The notes: generated by a model from the letters alone, not told the origin. Counted from the stretch's first letter, positions 16,720 to 24,245 are shown. The stretch: DNA of 48,645 bases from JACRBK01 sp964427955 (GCA_964427955.1 CAYRWY010000006.1:1-48645), one strand, 5' to 3'. Numbers and translations are program-made.

Positions 16720-17499
16720 TTGCACATTGTCGTACTGACCAAAAGCGTGCCGGACACCGAAGCCGTGGTGACGGTCGATCCCAGCGGGGGTATTCGCGCC
16801 GGGGACAAGCTGGTGATCAATCCCTGGGATGAATACGCCATCACCGAAGCGATTCTGATCAAAGAAGCGCACAAAGTAAAAGTCACGATCATGACGGTCG
16901 GAGGCGAGCAGCACAACGAGGCGCTGAAGCACGGCCTGGCCATCGGGTGCGATCAGGCGATCCGGCTGTGGGACCAAGGTCTAGAGAATCACGACAGCCT
17001 GGTCTATGCCAAAGCCGTCGCCGCCGCCGTCCAAAAACTGGGCGACGTAGACCTGGTGCTGTTTGGCCGGGAACTGCCCGACATCGCGTCGGACGCCCAC
17101 ATCTTCCAGACGGCGCGCAAGCTCAACTGGAACCTGTTGGGGTTCGTCTCCAAGATCGAGGCGCTGGACTTCAACGCCAAGACCATCCGCGTGCAGCGGC
17201 AGGTCGAGCAGGGCACCGAAGTCGCCAGCAGCCGCCTGCCCGCCGTCGTCAGCGTGCTCAAGGGCATCAACGAGCCGAAGTATCCCACCTTCATCGGCAT
17301 CCGCAAAGCCGCCAAGGCCGAAATCCCGGTGTGGAGCCTGGCCGATCTGGGACTCGCCGCCGTGCAGAGTAAGGCCCAGGTCACCGGCTACCGGGAACTG
17401 CCCCGGCGCGAAGGAACGGTGGAGATCATCGACGGCGCGACCGCGCAAGAAAAAGCGGCCAAGCTGGTCGAGAAACTGCTGGCGGAGAAGGTGCTATGA
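16720..17499 (+). CDS. etfB: Electron transfer flavoprotein beta subunit
   Basis: This 259-residue protein binds AMP and forms the ETF heterodimer that takes electrons from acyl-CoA dehydrogenases. It starts MHIVVLTKSVPDTEAVV and contains the ETF-beta signature around VQRQVEQGTEVASSRLPAVVSV. The start codon is a TTG preceded by GAGGAGGATAG, an unusual but well supported choice. It overlaps etfA by 4 bases. Confidence 0.93.
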   Translation: MHIVVLTKSVPDTEAVVTVDPSGGIRAGDKLVINPWDEYAITEAILIKEAHKVKVTIMTVGGEQHNEALKHGLAIGCDQAIRLWDQGLENHDSLVYAKAVAAAVQKLGDVDLVLFGRELPDIASDAHIFQTARKLNWNLLGFVSKIEALDFNAKTIRVQRQVEQGTEVASSRLPAVVSVLKGINEPKYPTFIGIRKAAKAEIPVWSLADLGLAAVQSKAQVTGYRELPRREGTVEIIDGATAQEKAAKLVEKLLAEKVL

Positions 17500-18473
17500 G
17501 CGCGAACATTTTCGTCTGGATCGAACAACACGGCGGAACTGCTCTGCCTGCCGCGTGGGAAGCGTTGGGCCTGGCGCGCCAGTTGTCCGGCGGCGGGACG
17601 GTCACGGCGCTGGTCTTTGGCCAGCAGATCGACGGTGTGGTCAAACAGGCGTTTGAATTCGGCGCCGACGCCGCGATCAAGGCCGACGATGCCTCGCTGG
17701 CCCACTATCGCTTCGCGCCCTATGCCGCGCTGCTCGCGAAACTGGTCAAGGACGCTAACCCAGCCATCATCCTGGCGGGAGCGACCATCGGCGGGCGAGA
17801 ACTGCTGGCGGGGGCCGCGGCGGATCTCGATGCCGGGCTGCTCAACGACGTCACCGAACTGGCGCTCGTCAATGGCCAGCTCCAGGGTGTGCACCCGGTG
17901 CTGGGCGGCAAGGCGCTGAGCCTCGAAGCGATTGTCGGCGCTGGCCCACAGTTTGCGACCCTGCGCCCGCGCGCCTTCAAGGCGCTCGACCCCGACGCCA
18001 GCCGGACGGGAACGGTTACCGCTGCCACGCCGGTGCTGGCCGAAGGCGACATCGCCACCAAGATCGAGAGTGTGCAGGAAGTGTCGGACAAGATCAGCCT
18101 CACCGATGCGAACATCGTGGTATCGGGTGGGCGCGGCGTGGGCGGGCCGGAAGGCTTCAGGCCTGTGCAGGAATTGGCCGACGTGCTGGGGGCCGCGGTG
18201 GGCGCCAGCCGTCCCGCCGTGGATGCGGGCTGGATCGCTTACGAGCATCAGGTCGGGCAGACCGGCAAGGTCGTTTCCCCGGACCTATACATCGCGGCAG
18301 GCATTTCGGGCGCGATCCAGCATCAAGCCGGGATGCGCACGGCCAAAGTGATCGTCGCCATCAACAAAGACGCCGAAGCGCCGATCTTCAAGCTGGCACG
18401 CTACGGGCTGGTGGGCGATCTGTTCGAACTGCTGCCCGCGCTGACGCAGGCGTTCCGGCAGAAGCTTGGCTAA
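17496..18473 (+). CDS. etfA: Electron transfer flavoprotein alpha subunit
   Basis: This 325-residue subunit carries the FAD of ETF. The C-terminal FAD-binding half shows SGGRGVGGPEGF, then ASRPAVDAGWI, QVGQTGKVVSPDLYIAAGIS and GAIQHQAGM, all family-defining. The pair with etfB overlaps by ATGA, implying balanced translation. The order acyl-CoA dehydrogenase-etfB-etfA points to fatty or branched-chain acyl-CoA oxidation; the ETF:quinone oxidoreductase is not in the window. Confidence 0.94.
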   Translation: MSANIFVWIEQHGGTALPAAWEALGLARQLSGGGTVTALVFGQQIDGVVKQAFEFGADAAIKADDASLAHYRFAPYAALLAKLVKDANPAIILAGATIGGRELLAGAAADLDAGLLNDVTELALVNGQLQGVHPVLGGKALSLEAIVGAGPQFATLRPRAFKALDPDASRTGTVTAATPVLAEGDIATKIESVQEVSDKISLTDANIVVSGGRGVGGPEGFRPVQELADVLGAAVGASRPAVDAGWIAYEHQVGQTGKVVSPDLYIAAGISGAIQHQAGMRTAKVIVAINKDAEAPIFKLARYGLVGDLFELLPALTQAFRQKLG

Positions 18474-18500
18474 CCGACATGGCCGGAAATTAGTCACTCA

Positions 18501-18529
18501 CAGGTCTCCCATGCCGGAGACCTGTTTTT
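18501..18529 (+). terminator. Intrinsic terminator after etfA
   Basis: A perfect 9-bp stem CAGGTCTCC/GGAGACCTG with a 6-base loop is followed by TTTTT. It lies only 21 bases before the coaBC start codon, leaving no room for a separate promoter downstream of it. Confidence 0.85.
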
Positions 18530-18550
18530 GTTAGGGGAGGACGTTCGCGC

Positions 18551-19804
18551 ATGGGAACAGAAACCATCTCGATTCTGGAAAACAAGCACATTTTGCTCGG
18601 CGTTACCGGCAGCATCGCCGCCTACAAAGCCGCCGACCTGGCCAGTAAGCTGACGCAGGCCGGGGCCAAAGTGGACGTCATCATGACCGACTCCGCGCAG
18701 AAATTCGTCACGCCGCTCACCTTCCAATCCGTGACGGGCCGGGCGGTTTATACCACCATGTGGCAGACGGACAGCGGCAGCCTGCCGACGCACATCGCGC
18801 ACGTCGGGCTGGGCGAAGGGGCCGATCTGCTGGTGATCGCGCCCATCACGGCCAACACCATCGCCAAGATCGCGCATGGGCTGGCCGATGACCTGCTCGC
18901 CGTGACGGCGCTGGCGGCGCGCTGCCCGATCGTGGTCGCGCCCGCGATGGACGGCGGCATGTATGCCAACCCCGCCACGCAGGCCAACCTGAAGACGCTG
19001 CGCGAGCGGGGGGTGATCGTCATCGAGCCGGACGAGGGACGGTTCGCTTCGGGGCTGGTAGGCAAAGGCCGCCTGCCGGACACGGGGACGCTGATCGGGC
19101 ACACCCGGCGCGTGCTGGGGCGCAGCGGCGGACTGGCCGGGCGCAAAGTGGTCGTCACGGCGGGCGGTACGCGCGAACCCCTGGACCCGGTGCGCAGCCT
19201 GACCAACCGATCCAGCGGGAAACAGGGCTACGCGCTGGCCCAGGCGGCGCTCGACGCGGGCGCGGAAGTCACGCTGATCAGCACCGCCCCGTCGCTGCCG
19301 GTCCCCGTCGGCGCCACGCTGATTCCGGTCAACCGGGCGGAAGAGATGCTCCAGGCGGTGCTCGAACGCTGCAAAGCGGCGGACGCGCTGATCATGGCCG
19401 CTGCCGTGGCCGACTTTCGCCCGGAGGTGATCGCCACCCAGAAGATCAAGAAGTCCGACAAAGAGGACGACGTCCCGACCGTGAAGCTGACACGCACGCC
19501 GGACATCCTGGTGGCCGTGAAGAAGCACCGGACCGCCACCGGTTTTCCGCGCGTCACGGTGGGCTTTGCCGCCGAAAGCGAAGATATGCTAACGAACGCT
19601 CAGGCCAAGCTCAAGCGCAAGGGGCTGGATTTGATCGTGGCGAATGACATTTCCGCCGCCGACGCAGGCTTTGAGGTCGATACCAACCGCGTCACGCTGA
19701 TCGACGCGGAAGGCGATCCGCGCCCGTTGGAACTGGCGAGCAAGTCCAAGATCGGGGAAGCCGTGGTGCGCTGGGTGGCGGAACTGCTCCACCAGCGAAG
19801 CTAG
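18551..19804 (+). CDS. coaBC: Bifunctional phosphopantothenoylcysteine decarboxylase / phosphopantothenate-cysteine ligase
   Basis: This 417-residue fusion performs two consecutive steps of coenzyme A synthesis. The N-terminal flavin decarboxylase domain shows GVTGSIAAYKAADL, the catalytic His in HIAHVGLG and IAPITANTIAKIAHGLADDLL. The C-terminal ligase shows VVVTAGGTREPLDPVR, NRSSGKQGYALA and KIKKSDKE. Two decarboxylase residues differ from the E. coli type: PAMN is PAMD, and the usual reducing Cys in the lid (ACG..G.GRM) is Ser in FASGLVGKGRLP. It starts right after a terminator and ends overlapping the coaX stop codon on the other strand. Confidence 0.93.
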   Translation: MGTETISILENKHILLGVTGSIAAYKAADLASKLTQAGAKVDVIMTDSAQKFVTPLTFQSVTGRAVYTTMWQTDSGSLPTHIAHVGLGEGADLLVIAPITANTIAKIAHGLADDLLAVTALAARCPIVVAPAMDGGMYANPATQANLKTLRERGVIVIEPDEGRFASGLVGKGRLPDTGTLIGHTRRVLGRSGGLAGRKVVVTAGGTREPLDPVRSLTNRSSGKQGYALAQAALDAGAEVTLISTAPSLPVPVGATLIPVNRAEEMLQAVLERCKAADALIMAAAVADFRPEVIATQKIKKSDKEDDVPTVKLTRTPDILVAVKKHRTATGFPRVTVGFAAESEDMLTNAQAKLKRKGLDLIVANDISAADAGFEVDTNRVTLIDAEGDPRPLELASKSKIGEAVVRWVAELLHQRS

Positions 19805-20586
19805 GCGCGCGGGTTGCGCTCGGCGATCAGGCGCAGCCCGTCCAGAGTCAACCAGGGATCAATCGCGTCAAAATGATCGGTGAGCGGAGCCAGCACGGTG
19901 GATAGACCGCCCGTGGCGACCACCTGCGCGCCGCCCAACTCCGCGCGGATGCGGTCGATGAGGCCCTCGACCATCGCGATATGGCCGAGGACCAGGCCGG
20001 ACTGCATGGCATGGATGGTATTGCGCCCAATCGCCGACGGCGGCGGGACCAGCTCGACCTGGGGAAGCTGCGCCGTGCGCCGGACCAGCGCATCGGCCAC
20101 GGTATGCAGCCCCGCCGCAATGACCGCCCCGATCATTTCGCCCGGCACCCGGACGACGGTGAACGCGGTCGCGGTCCCGAAGTCCACCACGATGCAGTTC
20201 GAGTGGAAACGCTCGTAAGCGGCGACGGCATCCGCGATACGGTCGCTGCCGACGCTTTCAGGGTGATCGACGTTGATACGGATGCCGGTGTTCACCTGGG
20301 CGCTGACCACAACCGGGGCAAACCCCGTCGCCTGGGCGACCATGTGGCTCAAGCCCGCCGTGAGCGGGGGCACGACACTGCTCAACACCGTATGCTCGAA
20401 CTGCTTCAGCTCCAGCCCGGCGTCGTCGAGAAAGTGGCGGAACATGACGGCGTATTCGTCCGGCATTCGCTCGCGGACGGTCTGCACCCGCCAGTGATAG
20501 GCCCACGACTGCCCATCGTGCACGCCGAACACGATGTTCGTATTGCCAATGTCAATCGCCAACAGGTGCGCGCCCAGTTTGCCCAT
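19801..20586 (-). CDS. coaX: Type III pantothenate kinase
   Basis: This 261-residue enzyme phosphorylates pantothenate, the first committed step of CoA synthesis. It belongs to the ASKHA fold: LLAIDIGNTNIVFGV is the phosphate-1 motif, DHPESVGSDRIADAVAA the pantothenate site and CIVVDFGTATAFTVV the second phosphate motif. The ATG at 20586 is preceded by GGCGGGG and gives the normal N-terminus. The gene is convergent with coaBC, the stops sharing the sequence CTAG, so three consecutive CoA steps are encoded tail to tail. Confidence 0.94.
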   Translation of the reverse strand: MGKLGAHLLAIDIGNTNIVFGVHDGQSWAYHWRVQTVRERMPDEYAVMFRHFLDDAGLELKQFEHTVLSSVVPPLTAGLSHMVAQATGFAPVVVSAQVNTGIRINVDHPESVGSDRIADAVAAYERFHSNCIVVDFGTATAFTVVRVPGEMIGAVIAAGLHTVADALVRRTAQLPQVELVPPPSAIGRNTIHAMQSGLVLGHIAMVEGLIDRIRAELGGAQVVATGGLSTVLAPLTDHFDAIDPWLTLDGLRLIAERNPRA

Positions 20587-20602
20587 GTGCCCCGCCTTGA
20601 GA

Positions 20603-20623
20603 GTATAATATCCGGCATTATAC
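20603..20623. promoter_or_regulatory. Face-to-face -10 elements in a palindrome between coaX and the methyltransferase gene
   Basis: GTATAAT (20603-20609) and ATTATAC (20617-20623) form a perfect 7-bp inverted repeat with a 7-base spacer. Each arm is a consensus TATAAT -10 box, one per strand, positioned 31-42 bases from the respective start codons. The -35 boxes are weak. Polymerases on the two strands would exclude each other. Confidence 0.45.
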
Positions 20624-20650
20624 CTCAGTTCCACTCAAGGAGACTGCCCC

Positions 20651-21472
20651 ATGCTCCCCTGGCTTATAGGCATCGTGGTCGTGGCGATCCTCCTGTTCCT
20701 CCTGGACCGAGAGATTTATTTCTACGAGGCGGCGCACCTGGGACCGCGCGTCCAGGGCTGGCTGTACGACCGCTGGGCGGCGCAGTACGACCAGGGCAAG
20801 CACGACAGCCAGGTCAACGACGCGGACGTGCTGGCGCGGCCCTTGATCCAGATGCTGGCCGAAGACGTCTTCCTGCTCGACGTGGCGACCGGCACCGGGC
20901 GGCTCCCGCTCGCACTGCTGAGCGAGCCGGATTTCAAAGGCCGGATCGTCGCGCTGGACCTCTCGCGCAAGATGCTGGTATATGCGGCGGCCAAGCTCGC
21001 CCCGTACGCGGATCGGGTGGACCTGCTGCGGCATTCGGCGCTGGAACTGCCCTTCCCCGATCACAGCTTCGACGTGGTAAGCTGCATGGAAGCCCTGGAA
21101 CTGATGCCCAACATGGAGACGCCGCTGGCCGAACTGGCGCGGGTGCTGCGCCCCGGCGGGATACTGCTCACCACGCGAGGGACGGAGGCGTCCGGGCGGG
21201 TGAACAAGATCGTCTCCGCCGAAAAATTCGCCGGACTGCTGGCGGCGGCAGGCTTCGAGCAGATCGAGATCATCCCCTGGTGGAAGAATTTCGACCGGGT
21301 GTGGGCGCGCCGACCCGGCCAATCCACGCCGGTGGCCTCCCGCACCCTGACCGACGTGCTGCGCTGCCCGTCGTGCGGCGCGGTGGCGTGGACCAGCAGC
21401 CGGGAGGCGCTGGGCTGCGCCCGGTGTCAGGCCAAAATCGCGCGCACGCCGGAAGGAATCGCGCTGGGCTGA
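20651..21472 (+). CDS. Membrane-anchored SAM methyltransferase with C-terminal zinc ribbon
   Basis: This 273-residue protein has one N-terminal membrane helix (about residues 3-19), a class I methyltransferase domain with LLDVATGTGRLPLAL and VALDLSRKML, FDVVSCMEALELMP as the post-motif, and a C-terminal pair CPSC and CARC about 20 residues apart that should bind zinc. The core resembles UbiE/Methyltransf_11 proteins. Anchor plus zinc ribbon on a small methyltransferase is unusual; a lipid or quinone substrate would suit the membrane position, but this is inference. The next gene begins 7 bases after the stop, so the MFS protein is probably co-transcribed. Confidence 0.82.
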   Translation: MLPWLIGIVVVAILLFLLDREIYFYEAAHLGPRVQGWLYDRWAAQYDQGKHDSQVNDADVLARPLIQMLAEDVFLLDVATGTGRLPLALLSEPDFKGRIVALDLSRKMLVYAAAKLAPYADRVDLLRHSALELPFPDHSFDVVSCMEALELMPNMETPLAELARVLRPGGILLTTRGTEASGRVNKIVSAEKFAGLLAAAGFEQIEIIPWWKNFDRVWARRPGQSTPVASRTLTDVLRCPSCGAVAWTSSREALGCARCQAKIARTPEGIALG

Positions 21473-21479
21473 CCCCATT

Positions 21480-22781
21480 ATGCGGAAATATCTGATCATC
21501 TGGATCGGTGAGGTTTTTTCGACGGTCGGATCGGCGCTGACCAGCTTCGGGCTGGGCGTCTGGATTTACCGGCAAACCGGTTCGGTCAGCCTGTTCAGCC
21601 TGAATCTGCTGGTGTATACCCTGTGCGGGCTGCTGGTCATGCCGCTGGCGGGCGTCGCTGCCGACCGTTGGAACCGCAAGCGGGTGATCATCGTGGGTGA
21701 CACCGGCGCGGCGCTGACGTCGCTGGCGGTGCTGCTGCTCACCCTGGGCGATCACCTGGAAGTCTGGCACGTGTACGTGGTGACCGGCGTCGGAGTCGCT
21801 TTCGGGACCTTTCAATGGCCCGCCTACAAGGCGATGGTCCCGATGATCGTGCCGCCCCACCACCTGGGACGGGCCAGCGCCCTCTCCCAGTTGGCCGAAG
21901 CGATGGCGGAACTGCTGGGCCCGATCCTGGCGGGCAGCCTGTACGTCCTGTCCGGCGTCGGGTTGAAAGGCATCCTGTGCATCGACTTCGCCACGTTTTT
22001 GTTCGCCATGTCGATCCTGATCGCCATCCCCATCCCCTCGCATAAGCCGCCGTCAGAAGCGAGACCAACGCCCGCCTCGTTCATCCAGGATTTCAAGCTC
22101 GGCTGGCAGTACATCCGGCAGCGCCGCGGGCTGGTCGGCCTGCTGGCGTACTTCGTGATTTTCAACTTCTGCATCGACATGATCTACACCCTGGCGATGC
22201 CGCTGCTGTTCGAGATGACCTCCGCCGACACCGCCGGAGAAGCGATGTCGATCATGGCCGTGGGAATGCTGGTCGGGATCGCCGTGATCGGGCTGTGGGG
22301 CGGACCCCACCGCCGCCTGCACGGCATCCTGATTCCGGGGATGCTGTCCGGGCTGTCGATTGCGCTGGCCGGGCTGCGCCCTTCGCTGGCGCTGATCACC
22401 CTGGGCGGCTTCGGGTATTATGCCATGCTGCCCGTCGTACAAAGCTCCAATCAAGTGCTGTGGCAGACGAAAATCGCGCGGGAGATGCAGGGGCGCATCT
22501 TCGCCACGCAGAGCGCGATCACCGCCTCCGTGCGACCGCTGGCGCTGCTGCTGGCCGGGCCACTGGCGGACCAGGTCTTCGAGCCGCTCATGAAGCCCGG
22601 CGGGGTGTTGGCGAGCAGCCTGGGCCAACTTTTCGACGTCGGGCCGGGGCGCGGGATCGGGCTGATGATCACGATCCTGGGCGTGCTGTCGGCAGCCGCG
22701 GCGGGGGCGGCGTACGGCTTTCCCCGCATCCGCCACCTGGAAGACGAACTACCCGACGCCGTGCTTCCGACCGAGACGTGA
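21480..22781 (+). CDS. MFS transporter
   Basis: This 433-residue protein has about 12 membrane spans and the exporter-type N-terminus IWIGEVFSTVGSALTSFGLG. The cytoplasmic loop motif AGVAADRWNRKRVIIVGD between helices 2 and 3 is the MFS A-motif. It is distantly similar to the other MFS protein at 7695-8945. It follows the anchored methyltransferase by 7 bases. The substrate cannot be told. No strong terminator is seen between it and the lysine promoter 40 bases later. Confidence 0.83.
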   Translation: MRKYLIIWIGEVFSTVGSALTSFGLGVWIYRQTGSVSLFSLNLLVYTLCGLLVMPLAGVAADRWNRKRVIIVGDTGAALTSLAVLLLTLGDHLEVWHVYVVTGVGVAFGTFQWPAYKAMVPMIVPPHHLGRASALSQLAEAMAELLGPILAGSLYVLSGVGLKGILCIDFATFLFAMSILIAIPIPSHKPPSEARPTPASFIQDFKLGWQYIRQRRGLVGLLAYFVIFNFCIDMIYTLAMPLLFEMTSADTAGEAMSIMAVGMLVGIAVIGLWGGPHRRLHGILIPGMLSGLSIALAGLRPSLALITLGGFGYYAMLPVVQSSNQVLWQTKIAREMQGRIFATQSAITASVRPLALLLAGPLADQVFEPLMKPGGVLASSLGQLFDVGPGRGIGLMITILGVLSAAAAGAAYGFPRIRHLEDELPDAVLPTET

Positions 22782-22814
22782 AAGACCAGATAACCTTGTG
22801 TTTTTTATACAAAA

Positions 22815-22851
22815 ACTGCTGGTTGACGGATCGAAAAAACAGCAGTATTCT
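22815..22851 (+). promoter_or_regulatory. Promoter of the lysine operon with a flanking inverted repeat
   Basis: TTGACG (22823-22828) and TATTCT (22846-22851) are 17 bases apart, placing transcription start near 22858. ACTGCTG (22815-22821) and CAGCAGT (22840-22846) are a perfect 7-bp inverted repeat that brackets the -35 box and could be an operator. The promoter is well supported by the leader that follows; the operator is only a possibility. Confidence 0.7.
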
Positions 22852-22892
22852 CTGACTGTAGTTCAATCAACACCACAGGTTGCAGGATTATC

Positions 22893-22943
22893 ATGTTCGC
22901 TCTGACCAGCAAGAAGGAATGCAAGAAGCCCATCGTCTCCTGA
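22893..22943 (+). CDS. Lysine leader peptide 1
   Basis: A 16-codon ORF, MFALTSKKECKKPIVS, has four AAG lysine codons in two pairs (residues 7, 8, 11, 12). AGGA precedes the ATG by 5 bases. It starts about 35 bases after the predicted transcription start and ends 50 bases before a strong terminator. A ribosome held at the second lysine pair would cover up to roughly 22942; the antiterminator segment starts at 22943. A ribosome reaching the stop codon would cover that segment. This is the geometry of a lysine-responsive attenuator. Leader-peptide attenuation of a LysW-type lysine cluster has been reported in Thermus thermophilus. Confidence 0.85.
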   Translation: MFALTSKKECKKPIVS

Positions 22944-23007
22944 GACGAGTGGTTTAGTGCTGCCTGCGCCGGTCAACAGCAACTCAACTAACCAAAGCCA
23001 CTCGTCT
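22943..23007 (+). promoter_or_regulatory. Antiterminator pairing of attenuator 1
   Basis: Bases 22943-22955, which begin inside the leader 1 stop codon, can pair over 13 bp (one G-U) with 22995-23007, the 5' arm and loop of terminator 1. The two structures are mutually exclusive. Confidence 0.75.
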
Positions 23008-23023
23008 GAGTGGCTTTTTTATT
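22994..23023 (+). terminator. Attenuator terminator 1
   Basis: A perfect 10-bp stem AAAGCCACTC/GAGTGGCTTT with the 4-base loop GTCT runs into TTTATT. It lies between the two leader ORFs. Confidence 0.9.
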
Positions 23024-23053
23024 GTCCTGCGGCCTGTTCAAGGAAAGCAAGTC

Positions 23054-23128
23054 ATGTTCAACCAACAGCTCAGCATCGTCAAGAAGTCCAAGAAGCAGAA
23101 CCCACCCTGTCGGCGATTGCGCCGGTAG
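23054..23128 (+). CDS. Lysine leader peptide 2
   Basis: A 24-codon ORF preceded by AAGGAAAG (9-base spacing) contains KKSKK at residues 10-14, all four lysines as AAG, and ends in CRRLRR. It begins 30 bases after terminator 1 and ends 23 bases before terminator 2. The sequence from the stop codon onward can pair with the terminator 2 arm, as in module 1. Like leader 1 it begins Met-Phe. The four arginines in the last five codons have no counterpart in leader 1 and might add an arginine response, although a stall there would partly cover the antiterminator. Confidence 0.82.
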   Translation: MFNQQLSIVKKSKKQNPPCRRLRR

Positions 23129-23163
23129 TGTGCTTGATGCTGCGAGCAGCGAAGCGCCTTACC
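23124..23163 (+). promoter_or_regulatory. Antiterminator pairing of attenuator 2
   Basis: GGTAGTGTGCTT (23124-23135), overlapping the leader 2 stop codon, can pair with AAGCGCCTTACC (23152-23163), the 5' arm of terminator 2, with nine Watson-Crick pairs, two G-U pairs and one mismatch. Confidence 0.65.
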
Positions 23164-23195
23164 TGGAAATCGCCGGGTAAGGCGCTTTTTATTTT
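23152..23195 (+). terminator. Attenuator terminator 2
   Basis: AAGCGCCTTACC pairs with GGTAAGGCGCTT (12 bp perfect, extendable by three inner pairs) and is followed by TTTATTTT. It is the last element before the lysW ribosome-binding site GAGGAG. Confidence 0.9.
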
Positions 23196-23224
23196 CGTTC
23201 ACCGAGTCTAGAGGAGAAAAAACC

Positions 23225-23395
23225 ATGCCCGCCCTTGAATGTCCCGAATGTGGTGCCCCGCTGACCATCCAGGAAGACGTGATGCACGGAGAAATCCTGG
23301 CGTGTCCCGACTGCGGCACCGAGTTGGAAGTCGTCAGCCTGGACCCGCTGGCCGTAGACCTGGCCCCGATGGAAATGGAGGATTGGGGAGAATGA
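23225..23395 (+). CDS. lysW: Amino-group carrier protein LysW
   Basis: This 56-residue acidic protein carries biosynthetic intermediates on its C-terminal glutamate during lysine synthesis. A zinc ribbon is formed by Cys6, Cys9, Cys27 and Cys30 (CPEC and CPDC), and it ends in EDWGE, the invariant LysW tail whose last Glu forms the isopeptide bond with alpha-aminoadipate. It is preceded by GAGGAG and overlaps lysX by 4 bases (ATGA). First structural gene after the double attenuator. Confidence 0.96.
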   Translation: MPALECPECGAPLTIQEDVMHGEILACPDCGTELEVVSLDPLAVDLAPMEMEDWGE

Positions 23396-24245
23396 AGGTC
23401 GGCATCCTGTGCAGCCGCGTTCGCATCGAAGAAAAGCTTCTGTTTGCCGCGTTCGAGGCGTTGGGCGTGGAGCCTGAGCGCCTCGACGAGCGCGAGATCG
23501 CAGCGCGCATCGGGGATTACGCCCCAGACCTGGACGTCATCCTGGAACGCAGCGTCAGCACCAGCGCGGGGCTGATGGCGGTCCAATTGTTCGAAGCGGC
23601 GGGCATCCGCACGGTGAACACCTATCGCACCGGCAGCATTTGCGCCGATAAAGTGCGGACGACGCTCACCCTGGCGCAGGCGCAGATCCCGCAGCCGATC
23701 ACCGAAGTGGCGCTGAGTCCCGAAGCGGCGCTGGAAGCCATCGAGCACGTCGGCTACCCGGCGGTGCTGAAACCCGTCGTCGGCTCGTGGGGACGGCTGC
23801 TGGCCCGCGTCAACGACCGCGACGCCGCCGAAGCGATTATCGAGCACAAAGACGTGTTGGGCGGCGTGAACCACCAGATTTTCTACGTGCAGGAATACAT
23901 CGCCAAGCCTGAGCGTGACATCCGCGCTTTCGTCGTCGGCGACGAAACCATCTGCGCCATCTACCGCAATTCGGAGCACTGGATCACCAACACGGCGCGC
24001 GGCGGACAGGCGACCAACTGCCCCGTGACGCCCGACATCGACGATCTCTGCCGCCGCACAGCGCAGGCGATCACGGCGGGACAGGGCGGCGTGCTGGCAA
24101 TTGACCTGCTCGAAGACGCCCAGCGCGGCCTGCTGGTGTGCGAAGTCAACCACACGATGGAATTTCGCAACAGCATCACCACCACCGGCGTCAACATCCC
24201 GGAACGCATCGCCCGGTTCGTGCTCCAGACGGCGGAGGTGCCGGT

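Noticed and set aside
22957..23211. An 84-codon plus-strand frame across the second lysine attenuator
   Set aside because: It crosses both terminators, has no ribosome-binding site and no protein-like composition; the two short leader ORFs explain the region.
22858..23224. Lysine riboswitch (L-box) or T-box leader ahead of lysW
   Set aside because: I see no T-box motif or the long conserved L-box junction, and the region is fully accounted for by two leader ORFs with their terminators and competing pairings.
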